Origin: Schizochytrium sp. CCTCC M209059
Lineage: Eukaryota; Sar; Bigyra; Thraustochytrida; Thraustochytriidae
Length of the DNA stretch: 64,000 nucleotides
Reading direction: 5' to 3'
Assembly: GCA_000818945.1 (NCBI GenBank)
Contig: KN805415.1
Coordinates: 275 to 64,274, forward strand
Of this stretch, positions 9,041 through 18,597 are shown in pieces. The notes beneath the pieces were generated by a model. That model worked only from the letters and a program-made list of their open reading frames with translations. It searched no databases and had not been told where the DNA came from. The stretch's first letter is position 1; each line of letters starts with the position of its first letter. The position numbers and the translations under genes were made by a program.

Positions 9041-11260
9041 CTAGCTTTCAGCCTTGTCTGCTTCTGGCGGGAATAAGACCTGCCCGAGCGCTCGCAGCGC
9101 CGACGCCTTGGAAACCTTTGTTCGCGGTTCGCGGACGCCCCACTCCCACGGTTCTCCAACTGTCTCTTGCGTCGTCTCGTTCTCATCAACTGTGACAATG
9201 CCACAGCGGATGAGTCCAAGGGCAAGGTCAGCAAGCAAATCTTGAAATTGCTCAAGCGTCACGACCGAGCTTCGACGTGAGTGTTTGACGAGCAGAACTC
9301 CGAGATCGGCCGCCTGCATGCTAGGCGGAAGGAGTTCAGACTGCTTGAGAAAGGCACGGACACGTCCCACTTGCACATTTTGCCCTGTGCCAGGCTGAGC
9401 CTGCAAAAGCGACTGGAATATGACCTCGGCCGGTCGATCGCACGCCGGAGCAAGACTTGGTGCGCTGGAAGCAGTAGCAGGAGGAGGGGGGCTTGCTGGA
9501 TGAGCTGATCCCGCACTTGTCTCCTGGCGCATATCAACGCGAGATCCCTCTCGTGACTTAATGCGAGGAGGCTTCTGCCGCGGACTTCGTCTACTATCAG
9601 CGAGCACAGGCTGCCGTGATGGCGCCGGTGCTGGCTGACGCGATCGAAGAGGGGACACTTTGGGTGCTGTTATGATCTCGTTGTTGCTGCTCTTGCCGTC
9701 TTCGTCCTCTTCTTCATCACTTGCAAATACAAAACGCTCAGAGACGGTTGGGGCGCGGGGCGCGAGCATGTCTGGTCGACGAAAGCGCACACGTGGACCT
9801 GCGCCAGAGCGAACCTGCATGGGAACGGTGCGCGCTTGTGAAGTTTCGTGACGCCGCGGCACGTCGGCCCGACGTTGCGTCCTCATGCCTTCGAGCTCGG
9901 CAAGTGCCATACCTGCACGGTTTTTCTCGAGGGCAAGCTGTTCGCGCAAAAAGTCTGTCTTGGCATTGGCAGCACGCAATGCACGCGCCTTTTCATCCAT
10001 CATGGCCTTGATAACGAGGCGAAACTCCCGATCCATTTGCGCTTTAGTTTCGTCCACAACGGATTGCGGATTTGCGGCCTTGAGCGCTTCACGTAAGGAA
10101 TCACGTTCGGCCTTGACGATACGGAGCTCGCGCACGGTCCTCTGCAATGCGCCGTGCGCTGGAGACCCAAGACCTGATCGCAAACTGATTGATTCCGTGC
10201 CGTGGCGAGGGCTTGACGACAGGATTGAGGAGGGGCTTTGCGGGCTCCAGGGCGCGGGGCGACCGAGTGCGAGAGCCATCTTGTCCTTGCTGCTTTGCGT
10301 TTTGCTCACTTGCGTCGCTTGGTGATGTGAAGGGCTCCGACTTGCAGCTCTGTGTCGCGGAGACCCGGCTCGAGGGGACCTCGGAGGAGATCTAGATTTA
10401 CACGAAGCGCGCCCTGGCAATAGTGTTGACGCAGATGGTGACGCACAACGGGGGGACGACGGAGAAATAGAGGAAAGGGAGGAGGAGGAGGAGGAGGAGG
10501 AGGAGGTGGTGGCCCTTGTCGTAAGTGTTTCAAATTGCTTTCGCTGTGGTGACGGCACCTTGGCTACATGGGATGAGCGCCTTGTCGCCGAAATCTGCAT
10601 TGGACTCCCCATATTTGCTAGCGTCGAGCTCGCAAGGCGATTTGGTGCGATTGGACTCGTAGGGGAAAAAACTGGACTCTGTGCAGCCCCTTGCTCTGAA
10701 AAGTGTGCGTGTAAGTGGAGACCCGAAGGACTTGCAGCACTCCCCGTGCTTGTATCCATTTGACTCTCCACGCTCGCAGCCATGGGGCTAATGATCAGCG
10801 GCCTGCGGATACGCACAGAGCTTGTTGGCGGCGCAAAACGCTGCTCATCCTCGGGTGATGCAGACACCTCGAAACTGTCACTAAAAGGCGAAGATACAGC
10901 CGTCGGCGGTGCTTCGAGAAGGAGTTCTTGTGCTTCGGTAGAGCTGTTGTCAGGACTTGATCTCATATGGTCTTCATCCAAAAGGACATCCTCGCTGTTT
11001 GAGTCCAAGACCGTCATCTGCGCTGCGAGGCGCGACGTTGGGGCGGTGAAATCGATGCTCGATTCATGCGCAACGTTCTGGGCGTCCTGGCCCGCCGTAC
11101 CGTTCTCCTCTGGCTCGTAGTCGTCCTCGTAGTCTTCTTCTCCTTCTTCCTCCTCTTCCTCCTCCTCCTCCTCCTCGTCGTCGTCGTCGTCGTCGTCGTC
11201 GTCCTCAAACGACATGGCTCTGCGAATCTTCTCCTCGAGCTCGGCGTGCGAGCTCGCCAT
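9041..11260 (-). CDS. Unrecognised acidic, Ser-rich coiled-coil protein
   Basis: 739 residues, ATG at 11260, no intron seen. I do not recognise the family. A long Asp/Glu run (about residues 19-53) follows a short helical N-terminus. Then come Ser/Pro/Arg-rich disordered stretches with repeated S-P and R-S-P motifs that could be kinase sites. A likely coiled coil spans about 370-462, including RELRIVKAERDSLREALKAA and the heptad-like LREQLALEKNRAGMALAELE. A more ordered Leu-rich region lies near 610-695 (VRAFLKQSELLPPSMQAADL and following), perhaps a degenerate EF-hand-like or helical-bundle fold. No catalytic motif and no signal peptide are seen. It could be a cytoskeletal or centrosomal scaffold, but that is a guess. 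Reading-frame integrity over 2.2 kb supports a real gene. Confidence 0.75.
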   Translation of the reverse strand: MASSHAELEEKIRRAMSFEDDDDDDDDDEEEEEEEEEEEGEEDYEDDYEPEENGTAGQDAQNVAHESSIDFTAPTSRLAAQMTVLDSNSEDVLLDEDHMRSSPDNSSTEAQELLLEAPPTAVSSPFSDSFEVSASPEDEQRFAPPTSSVRIRRPLIISPMAASVESQMDTSTGSAASPSGLHLHAHFSEQGAAQSPVFSPTSPIAPNRLASSTLANMGSPMQISATRRSSHVAKVPSPQRKQFETLTTRATTSSSSSSSSSLSSISPSSPRCASPSASTLLPGRASCKSRSPPRSPRAGSPRHRAASRSPSHHQATQVSKTQSSKDKMALALGRPAPWSPQSPSSILSSSPRHGTESISLRSGLGSPAHGALQRTVRELRIVKAERDSLREALKAANPQSVVDETKAQMDREFRLVIKAMMDEKARALRAANAKTDFLREQLALEKNRAGMALAELEGMRTQRRADVPRRHETSQARTVPMQVRSGAGPRVRFRRPDMLAPRAPTVSERFVFASDEEEDEDGKSSNNEIITAPKVSPLRSRQPAPAPSRQPVLADSRRSPRQKPPRIKSREGSRVDMRQETSAGSAHPASPPPPATASSAPSLAPACDRPAEVIFQSLLQAQPGTGQNVQVGRVRAFLKQSELLPPSMQAADLGVLLVKHSRRSSVVTLEQFQDLLADLALGLIRCGIVTVDENETTQETVGEPWEWGVREPRTKVSKASALRALGQVLFPPEADKAES

Positions 11261-11821
11261 TTCTTCGCACGACGAGAGGCCCGCGCGCCCGACGCGCGCG
11301 CAGCGAGTGCGGAGCCTGCGCGGGCCTACGAGGGGCTCCGGCTTGCTGCCAACGGGCCCTCAGCCGAGCCCGAGATGGGGTTGCGGAGCTGTCAACTGCG
11401 CGTAGTAAGCTATGAGCAAGGAACGCAGGCCTGCCTTGCGAGACATCGCAAAGTCACCGGCTCAATCGGCTAACCGGTACTATAGACCCTACTGCCATGA
11501 TGTGAAAGGAGAGAAAAACTAAGACCACACTGTTGGGATGTGGTGACTGCAGCGCCGCGTGCCAAAAATGTAGAAACAAGAGCCGTGTCATCCGACGGTT
11601 TCTTTGCCCCGAACACAAAGACTTCGGTCGGGACTGCAGCTGCAACAAGACCAGGACGGGTATAATAAGCTGATCAGCGGGCGGTCTAGGCCTGCCTACT
11701 CATTGTACGTACGCCAGCCTATTGATTTCAATTTTTACAATTTAAAAAATAAATCGTTTCTTCTGGCTCATAGGCTACTTAGGCCTTGCTTGCGAGCCAA
11801 GTGGCCTGGCCTGACTGGCGG
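11261..11821. other. Spacer between the coiled-coil gene and LCB2
   Basis: No gene seen. The half near 11700-11770 is AT-rich. TAGGCCT heptamers occur at 11687-11693 and 11780-11786, a motif that recurs in other spacers of this window. The left half is probably the promoter of the minus-strand gene ending at 11260, and the right half the 3' flank of LCB2. Confidence 0.45.
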
Positions 11822-13318
11822 CTAACCAAAGATGGAGCGCGTGTAGCGAAGGTTGAGGACCTTGGTGATCTCGCTGATCTTTTTGAGCGCCATGCGGAGA
11901 TCCTCCTTGGTGTGAGCTGCAGAAATGCAGAAACGGACGCGACCACCGTAGATGGGCACAGCAGGCGCGCCGACAACGACGACGGCAAGGTCGCGGTCGA
12001 GGGCCTCGCGTGAGAAAGCAGCAATCTTGGTTGAATGAAAGAGCATCATTGGCACAATCGGAGAGTCATCATCGCCAAGAACCGAGCAACCCATCTGCTT
12101 GAGCTTGGTGCGAAAGTAGTTGGCATTGTCCTTGATAGCCCGAAGACGATCGCGACCCACGGTGGTTCCGTCTTCGCCCTGAATGATTTGAAAGGCGCGA
12201 AGGACCTGTTCTGCAACAACGGGCGACAGGCTTGCCGAGTACAGGAGACCGGCAGAAGCGCCGCGAAGATAGTCAATGAGTTCCTGGGAACCGGCAATGT
12301 AGCCGCCCATGCCGCCAAAGCTCTTCGTGAAGGTACCCATAAGAATGTCAATTTCATCGGGGCTGACTCCGGCGTGCTCGCAAATGCCGCGTCCAGTCTT
12401 GCCGAGTGCGCCAATCGAGTGCGCCTCGTCTACATACGTGTAGCACTTGTACTTTTTCGCAACATCGACAATGGCACGGAGATTGCAGACCTCGCCTTCC
12501 ATGCTGTAGATGCCCTCAACAACAACAATAATCTTGGTCCAGGGCCGGTAGACCTCACCAGGCTTGCCCCTGCCCTCGATGATCGCCTTGCGCACGACGC
12601 GCTCCAGATCATCGGCCATGTTGTGCTTGAACGCTATGACTTTGGCCCCCGACGCACGGCAGCCATTGACAATGGACGTGTGATTGAGTTTGTCACTAAT
12701 AAGAAGCGAGCCAGCCTGCGCAATAGCTGGCAACGTGAGCTGGTTGGTGTTGTAGCCCATATTGAATACAACGGCGGCGGGCTTGCCGACATAGTTGGCA
12801 ACCACCTTTTCAAGCTCGCGATGCACGCTCATCGCGCCAGCGTCGCCCTGCGCGGAGCAGCTGGCCGGGCCATACATTTTCAATGCAGCGTGCACCTGCT
12901 CTCCGCAGGTCGAGTCCCAGTCGTCGGCAAAGCCAAGATAATTGTAAGACCCGAGATTCAGGCAGCGTTTGGTCTTGCCAGTCAGCTCCATGCGCACGCC
13001 GTTGTCGTCGATGCGCTGCTCCATGACATCGATCCACGCGCCGGGCCGCGAGCTGATGGGACGGAAGAAGCAATCCTGCATGCGGTGCTTGAGCCGACGC
13101 ACATAGAATGCGCCACCCTGCGGGTCCAGAAGGGGCGCCTCGTCAACATGTTTCCCCAAGAGCTCACCGCGGAAGCGAGACCGGCCCGTGAGCTTGCCAA
13201 AGGTGTCGCGCAGATGGCCAAAGAAGAAGAGCACGATGAAGCCCACGTACGTGGTGAACGCCGTAAACAGGCTTTGGTCCTCCGCATCCTGCGGCACGTG
13301 CGACTTGCTGCTGCTCAT
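11822..13318 (-). CDS. LCB2: Serine palmitoyltransferase, LCB2 subunit
   Basis: 498 residues, ATG at 13318, intronless. A PLP-dependent alpha-oxoamine synthase that condenses L-serine with palmitoyl-CoA to 3-ketodihydrosphingosine, the first step of sphingolipid synthesis, at the ER as a dimer with LCB1. The hydrophobic N-terminal segment at about 19-35 should anchor it in the ER membrane. Catalytic features are intact: GTFTKSFGGMGGY with the Schiff-base lysine K332, YVDEAHSIGALG with D297, the SDKLNHTSIVNG block near 208, and VVEGIYSMEGEVCNL near 267. The C-terminal VVVGAPAVPIYGGRVRFCIS and AAHTKEDL blocks also match. Length is slightly shorter than animal SPTLC2 (about 560), mostly at the N-terminus. 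The CSAQGDAGAMSVHRELE region near 154 differs from the CSTRQEMGN form of animals. Confidence 0.95.
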   Translation of the reverse strand: MSSSKSHVPQDAEDQSLFTAFTTYVGFIVLFFFGHLRDTFGKLTGRSRFRGELLGKHVDEAPLLDPQGGAFYVRRLKHRMQDCFFRPISSRPGAWIDVMEQRIDDNGVRMELTGKTKRCLNLGSYNYLGFADDWDSTCGEQVHAALKMYGPASCSAQGDAGAMSVHRELEKVVANYVGKPAAVVFNMGYNTNQLTLPAIAQAGSLLISDKLNHTSIVNGCRASGAKVIAFKHNMADDLERVVRKAIIEGRGKPGEVYRPWTKIIVVVEGIYSMEGEVCNLRAIVDVAKKYKCYTYVDEAHSIGALGKTGRGICEHAGVSPDEIDILMGTFTKSFGGMGGYIAGSQELIDYLRGASAGLLYSASLSPVVAEQVLRAFQIIQGEDGTTVGRDRLRAIKDNANYFRTKLKQMGCSVLGDDDSPIVPMMLFHSTKIAAFSREALDRDLAVVVVGAPAVPIYGGRVRFCISAAHTKEDLRMALKKISEITKVLNLRYTRSIFG

Positions 13319-14228
13319 CGCGCCCTCTCTTGCGGCGCGCTCCTCGTGCAGCTCGCTAGCTTGCTAGCCAGCTTGTTAACTTGCTCCGTTCGTACTTCCG
13401 AGCCGTCTGTCCCCTCCTCTCCCTGCTCGCTCCTCTATCTGCCGCCGCGCGCGCTAGAGCCTAGGTCGTGGCCACTCGGGGCCTTCGGGTCCGCGAGCTC
13501 CGTCCTCGTCCGGTGCTCCCGCGCTCCCGCGCGAGCCTCTCTTGCCCTCGCGCGCGCGCCGTGGCTTGGGCTTTTGTTCTGCCTCTGTCCATCGCCGGCG
13601 GCTGTTGGCGCGACATCCACCTAATACGTACTTAAGCACACACCAACAAACTACGCTTTATACTACTTTTTGGTATTCTTGCACTGCCAGAAAAAGAGGG
13701 AAAGAAGCCTTTTTTCAAGGAGCGCGCACGCGCGCGCATGTGTGCGCAACTCTTTTTGGCAGACTGTTGACGACGACCCCTGTCCCCACCAAGATGCAAG
13801 CGGATGCGATGCGATAGCTGCCAGTGCCGGCCACTGTGGCGGGGGAGATGCGAGGATTCCGTGGAGAAAGGCAATGGGAGTGGTCGATTGGCGACGCCGT
13901 GGGAGTGAGTAGTGCAAGCTTGGCCGAGCTGTGCTCGTAGTAGAGGTGTTGTGAATTGTGCCAATGTGCGACCTCATAGTCATGAGTTGAGGCTTCAACG
14001 AGCTGTGCTTGTAGTAGAGGAGTTGTAAATCGGGAAAGACGCGGAGAAGAAAGCAAGAGCAAGAGAGCAGGCTCCATCGGTCAATACCTACGATGGGAAT
14101 GTATAGGTTTGCTTATAAATAAAAGAAAAAGTTTATACGATGGACCGCCCCAACGCCGTTTAGACATGGCGATGACTCTGGTTCTGACTCACGCAGCACG
14201 AGCCAATCTAGATTCATGACACATATGA
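13319..14228. other. Spacer upstream of LCB2
   Basis: No gene is convincing. Open frames here are short and compositionally biased. It contains an alternating GCGCGC stretch near 13725-13737 and an imperfect ~30-bp direct repeat: GAGCTGTGCTCGTAGTAGAG near 13926 and GAGCTGTGCTTGTAGTAGAG near 14001. Confidence 0.5.
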
Positions 14229-15494
14229 CTAGTTGAGGTCGTGGTCGCGTTCCTGGGCGGGAAATTGGGCTGCAAGAAAGTCGCTGGCATGACGGAGGAT
14301 GAAGTCTGGGTTCTCGATGATGGTAAAATGCGTCGATAACCAGTCGCTGCGATGCTCGGCGTTGGGCATGACGCGCGCCATTTCAGACATATGGTAAGGC
14401 GGCGTAAAGTAATCAAAACGCCCAGAAAGCAACAGCACAGGGTGTTCTACCTTGTGCATGAGGTGCTGCACCGAGTGCGCGTCGAGCTCCTGGAAGAATT
14501 GGCAGTAGTTGCGCGAGGTCTTCTCGTTCATGGAGACGCCTCCAAGGTACTGCCTGGTAATTGAAGCAAAGTAGTCCTCGCCAGAGAGTCCAGTCCACGT
14601 CTTGGTCCCAACGAGCTTGCCGACTGTGCGCATAAGTGCGGCGTAATACGTGGTTTCGAGGCCGCTGAGCACGAGACCAAAGATCTTGTGCGGCCGATTT
14701 GTGAGCACTGTACGGACAAGCCACTCGCTGATGTTGTTCGCATAGGGAATGCGCATGAACGGCTGGAAAGCTGTGCTAAAAACGTGACCATGCGCTCCGT
14801 TCATGAGCACCATGGTCTTGACTAAGTCTGGATACAGGAGCGAGTACTCGAGCGCGACCTGGACGCCCATAGAGTGCGCGAGAACAACGTCCGCGCAGTG
14901 GTATCCGCACGCCAAAAGGACCTCGCGAGCATCCTCGGCATGATCACGAATGCTCATGCGGCGCGCGCTGACAGGTTCGTCACTCTCAAAGAGACCCCGG
15001 TAGCACCAGGTGAGAATGTCATATTCGCCTCCAAAACGCGCCACAAGGGGCCGATTGGTGAAGAGCCCGCTGGTACCGAGGGGAAGGAAGAAAAACATGA
15101 GCTTGTTGCGGCACTTTTCACGTGATGAAACATCCTCCTTGACCTCTTCTTCTTCGTCGCAGTTCTCTTCCGCTTTGCCTTTTCCGTTTGAGGCCGGGAT
15201 CTTCGTGACCTTGACGCGCACGCCGTCGCGCATTTTCAGAAAGAAATGCTCCGCGAGGTCTTCGAACTCGGGCTCGGACACCTCGAGCACATCGGGCCTC
15301 TGAAGTCGCCCCGCGTTGCTGTCCTTGAAGGCGTCCGAGGTGGAGACCGAGCTCGCCTCCGAGGCGGCGTCCGTGTTTTTGCGCTCGCGCGTCCTCGTCT
15401 GCACGCCCGACTTGGAGTTCCGCGGGCTCCGCGAGCTCCTGGACGAGGGCGACGAGGGCCCCAGCGCGAACGGACTCTCCAGCAGCCCGAGCAT
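14229..15494 (-). CDS. Alpha/beta-hydrolase fold protein
   Basis: 421 residues, ATG at 15494, intronless. The catalytic triad is readable: nucleophile S208 in VVLAHSMGVQVALEY (AHSMG, a common variant of GHSMG), acid D361 in LLLSGRFDYFTPP, and H389 in LSTHFTIIENP. The fold starts around residue 80; FFLPLGTSGLFTNRP near 135-149 stands where the oxyanion-hole strand is expected. Before it lie about 70 Ser/Arg-rich residues and an acidic Lys/Glu insert near 107-125. A serine hydrolase acting on an ester, lipid or epoxide is likely, but the substrate cannot be inferred. The N-terminus does not look like a clean signal peptide. The upstream sequence is low complexity, so the start is the first plausible Met rather than proven. 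Confidence 0.8.
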   Translation of the reverse strand: MLGLLESPFALGPSSPSSRSSRSPRNSKSGVQTRTRERKNTDAASEASSVSTSDAFKDSNAGRLQRPDVLEVSEPEFEDLAEHFFLKMRDGVRVKVTKIPASNGKGKAEENCDEEEEVKEDVSSREKCRNKLMFFFLPLGTSGLFTNRPLVARFGGEYDILTWCYRGLFESDEPVSARRMSIRDHAEDAREVLLACGYHCADVVLAHSMGVQVALEYSLLYPDLVKTMVLMNGAHGHVFSTAFQPFMRIPYANNISEWLVRTVLTNRPHKIFGLVLSGLETTYYAALMRTVGKLVGTKTWTGLSGEDYFASITRQYLGGVSMNEKTSRNYCQFFQELDAHSVQHLMHKVEHPVLLLSGRFDYFTPPYHMSEMARVMPNAEHRSDWLSTHFTIIENPDFILRHASDFLAAQFPAQERDHDLN

Positions 15495-15823
15495 GCTATG
15501 CTCCTCCCCGCGGCGGCCGGAGCGCGAGCGCTCTCAGGTCTCCGGGCTCTGCCGGGCTCTGCCGGGTGCTACGCAGTGCTACGCAGTGCTACGCTCTGCT
15601 CAGGCCGACGCGAGCAAGCGTCAAACGGGCTCGCGTTCTGCCGCCTGCGATCGCGTTCTGCCGCCACGAGGCGCGCCGAGGTGCCGCGCTGCGTCGCGTC
15701 GCGCCGCCTTGCGAAGCGAGACGGTGCGCTGCGATGCGTTTCGATGCGAAGCGTAGCGGCGCTGCGAGGCGGGACCGACCGCCCCGATGACGCTGCGCCG
15801 CGCGACGCCGGCGGCCGGGACGC

Positions 15824-15833
15824 NNNNNNNNNN
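15824..15833. other. Assembly gap, 10 N
   Basis: Ten undetermined bases inside extremely GC-rich, repetitive DNA, about 45 bp before a GTGC microsatellite. This is probably an unresolved scaffold join, so true spacing here is unknown. Confidence 0.95.
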
Positions 15834-15879
15834 CGCACCCCGCCGCGGCCGAGACGCGCGCGGGTCGCGAGCGGGGGCC

Positions 15880-15880
15880 G

Positions 15881-15919
<39 letters not shown>
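15880..15919. repeat. GTGC tetranucleotide microsatellite
   Basis: About ten tandem copies of a GTGC/TGCG unit, next to the 10-N gap. Length may be misassembled. Confidence 0.85.
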
Positions 15920-16965
15920 TCGCGCGCGGCCTCTCTCGCGAAAGGGTTCTGCCGCCGCGGCGTGCGCGCCGTCCCGGGTTGCCATTACGCTAAGGCCGCC
16001 GTAAGGGCGTGCAAGTAAGTGATGACGCCCCGTTTCACGCCGCTCTCGAGTATTCATTTCTCCGCCGGCCTTTGTCAAAACCTTTGTCTGCCTGTGCCAT
16101 TCCATTCCCTCCCCTTCGCCATTCCTCTTTCCCTCGTCCGCACGGCCGCTTGCTTCGTTCGCTCCGCCCCCTGGAGGCCGTCCATTCCTGCTCGCGCAGC
16201 GCGATGGCGTCCATTCGGGCGCGCGTTCATTCATTCGCCGGGGAAGAAGACGTGCGCGAAGGCGGCGACCTCGCCGGGCGCGTGCATGCACAGAAAGAAG
16301 GCGGACCCGGAGGAGAAGAAGCGGAGGCGCGTGGACATGGCGAGCGGGGCTGCACGGACGGAGGCGAATCCACGAAGGCCAATCAATCGGAGGGCGGCTT
16401 CGAGATGGACGGGTGATGGACGGCGGACGAGGAATGGACGCACGACCGTCGTAGCTAGCTAGCGAGCGATGGGGATGGGAATGAGTCCAGGAGAAGGCAG
16501 GTGCGACGCACGAGTTGCGGCGCAGGTCATGACCAGGCTGGCTTGGTGCACGTGCGGAGAGTCCAGCAGCGGTCGCGGCCATGCAGTGCAGCCTGCTGCG
16601 CGTGGGTGCTGGCTGGGAAGTGGCGTTGCGCTGATGCATGTCGGGTCGTGTAAGAGGGGTCTCGCAACGGACCGGGGGACCCGCCATTGCTCTGTCTTTC
16701 TTTGTCAGTGTGGCGCTTGTTCGCCAAGTCGGTGTCGAGTAGCGGCTGTGTTTAGCTGGGCAGCGAGCGTCTGCCAGTGCGGCGACAGGCGCGAGAAACG
16801 GATAATTTTGCTTCTTCGCCGCTCAGCTAACATTTAGGTGATGGACCGACCGCTAAGCACTCTCTTCACCGGCGGGCGCTAGGCCTAACAGCCAAACTCA
16901 CGTTTCATGGAAAATAAATTTGATGCGAGCGAGGCGGCCGAGCAGCTGTGCCCCAGGACACAAAG

Positions 16966-18597
16966 ATGAGGAGGTCACGTGTGAGCGCCGTCGTATGCGT
17001 AGTCGCCGCTGCTGCTGCTCTTCTCGTGCAGCAAGGCGAGGCGAGAGCATGTTTTCGGCAAGGCATGCCTGTCCTTATGGCAGATGGAAGCCTGCGCTCG
17101 ATTGAAAAAGTCGTGGCAGGAGACCAAGTGCAATCTTTCAATGAATACACTAATCAGACCACCGTTGCAACCGTAGAGGAGCTCCTTGTCTCCGAGGCAA
17201 AGGAATTGATGCGTCTCGACCTCGACACAGGTCGCTCGATCTGGTCAACGCCAGACCACCCGTACTGGAGCTACACACATCGCGGTGTGGTGTCTTTCGC
17301 ACCAACGGCAACGAAAGCCAAGTACATGCTCAAAGCGCGGCAACTTAGTGAGCGGGGTGACCTTTTGCAAGACCCCGCGGGAAATGCTGTCTCCGTCACG
17401 GTAGCCAGCATTGACACTTTCGAGACAAGCGTTCCCGTCTATACCCTTGCTTTGGCTCCAACTCACTGGTTTTACGTGCACGGCGTGCTTGTGCACAATA
17501 AAGGGTCAACGTCGTCAGGGTCGTCAGGGTCGTCAGGGTCGTCGTGGTCGTCGTCTTCATCGACGTCGAAAACCTCATACTACTCTAGTTCTGGAGGATC
17601 TTACACCAAGTCCTCCGCGGGGTATTTCGTGGGCTCTTCAGGCACTTCGTGGACCTATATCACCTCATACCGGGCGGCGTCCTATCGAAGGAGTCCCACC
17701 TGCGCACTCGATCCGACGCAGCCTGGCTGTGCCAATAGTACAGAGGAAAACATCGTCTGTGGGTGCCCCGAAGGCAGTGTACTCGGCAACGCCGCTTCTC
17801 TTGAAGACACAAGTCCATACGTTTCGGGCAACGGGCCGTATTCCAGCGAGCACGAGTCGCAAGGGGCAGTTTCGACTGCGTTCGGCGTTGACTTTTGCAG
17901 CGAAGATCGCGACGCGGGCGTCTGCGTAGATTCCAACTATGATCTCTATTGTGTTCCCGAGTACCTGGAATTCACCGAGCGCTACACGGATGATCCTGCC
18001 TGGCGACACCTCGAGTACATTATTGAGGTGCACTGTAACGAGCAACACACTGCATGTTATAACGACATGACCTGCTCTTACAATTATCTTGAGAACTATA
18101 CTCTGCTCGCAGGTGCATACAGTGAGCCGATCGACGGCGCTCTCGAGATTTATACAAACTTCCAGCAATGCATGAACGAAAGCATGAACTACTGTCGGTG
18201 CGAGTGGGAGGTCTGCGAAGCAGACTCCGTGATAAGTGGCGCGCTCCTAGCTCTAGTCCTGGGACTCTTCTTTGGCTGCGTCGCACTCATGTTTCTCGTA
18301 GCCTGCTGCTGTTGCCGGATCATTCAAGCACGCATCTCACCCAGGGTCCGTGTGGTTCCACAAAACGCAGCCCCCAGCCCCGGGCAGACATCTACTAAGG
18401 CAGCACTATGTTTTGCTAATGTCACGCACGAATATGAGACAACAACGGCTGCGAATTTGGCCGCGCGAGGAAATAAGGTCTATTTACAGGGTTGGATATG
18501 CGACAAATGTAATCAGGAACATCCACCGAACTCGGAGCTGTCGCACTGCAACACCTGCGACCTCGATTTTTGCCCTCGTTGCGTTGAATACCGGTAA
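16966..18597 (+). CDS. Secreted/membrane protein with N-terminal Hint (hedgehog/intein) autoprocessing domain
   Basis: 543 residues from the ATG at 16966, intronless. A signal peptide (about 1-28, with core VVCVVAAAAALLV) ends right before a Hint domain of about 29-178. The Hint marks are all present: Cys29 in ACFRQGMPVLMADGS, the TxxH block TPDH at 95-98, and the C-terminal VHN at 176-178. The residue after Asn178 is Lys, not the Cys/Ser/Thr needed for splicing. Then come a Ser/Gly/Tyr-rich linker (about 180-230), a Cys-rich ectodomain (about 235-423), one transmembrane helix (about 424-450, ending CCCCR), and a cytosolic tail. The tail closes with a zinc-binding-like cluster: C512, C515, C528, C531, C536, C539. 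In relatives, Hint domains cleave their own backbone. The arrangement suggests release of the Hint by cleavage after Asn178, exposing a new ectodomain N-terminus. Domain calls are good; the processing is inference. Confidence 0.82.
   Translation: MRRSRVSAVVCVVAAAAALLVQQGEARACFRQGMPVLMADGSLRSIEKVVAGDQVQSFNEYTNQTTVATVEELLVSEAKELMRLDLDTGRSIWSTPDHPYWSYTHRGVVSFAPTATKAKYMLKARQLSERGDLLQDPAGNAVSVTVASIDTFETSVPVYTLALAPTHWFYVHGVLVHNKGSTSSGSSGSSGSSWSSSSSTSKTSYYSSSGGSYTKSSAGYFVGSSGTSWTYITSYRAASYRRSPTCALDPTQPGCANSTEENIVCGCPEGSVLGNAASLEDTSPYVSGNGPYSSEHESQGAVSTAFGVDFCSEDRDAGVCVDSNYDLYCVPEYLEFTERYTDDPAWRHLEYIIEVHCNEQHTACYNDMTCSYNYLENYTLLAGAYSEPIDGALEIYTNFQQCMNESMNYCRCEWEVCEADSVISGALLALVLGLFFGCVALMFLVACCCCRIIQARISPRVRVVPQNAAPSPGQTSTKAALCFANVTHEYETTTAANLAARGNKVYLQGWICDKCNQEHPPNSELSHCNTCDLDFCPRCVEYR

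Larger units (their letters stand above)
15495..16965. other. Low-complexity divergent spacer with an assembly gap
   Basis: GC-rich, repetitive DNA between the hydrolase and the Hint gene. Tandem GCTACGCAGT-type steps lie near 15565-15600, repeated GCGTTCTGCCGCC around 15630-15665, a GTGC microsatellite at about 15880-15919, and a TAGGCCTA palindrome at 16880-16887. Open frames crossing it are Arg/Ala-rich on both strands and not credible as genes. The promoter of the Hint gene should lie at its right end. Confidence 0.55.

Noticed and set aside
12035..13624. 529-codon open frame antisense to LCB2
   Set aside because: It is the shadow of LCB2 in strongly biased codons. LCB2 on the other strand has full catalytic motifs.
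15246..16687. Long open frames over the hydrolase N-terminus, the 10-N gap and the GTGC array
   Set aside because: They cross undetermined bases, are Arg/Ala-rich and conflict with the clearly coding minus-strand hydrolase.
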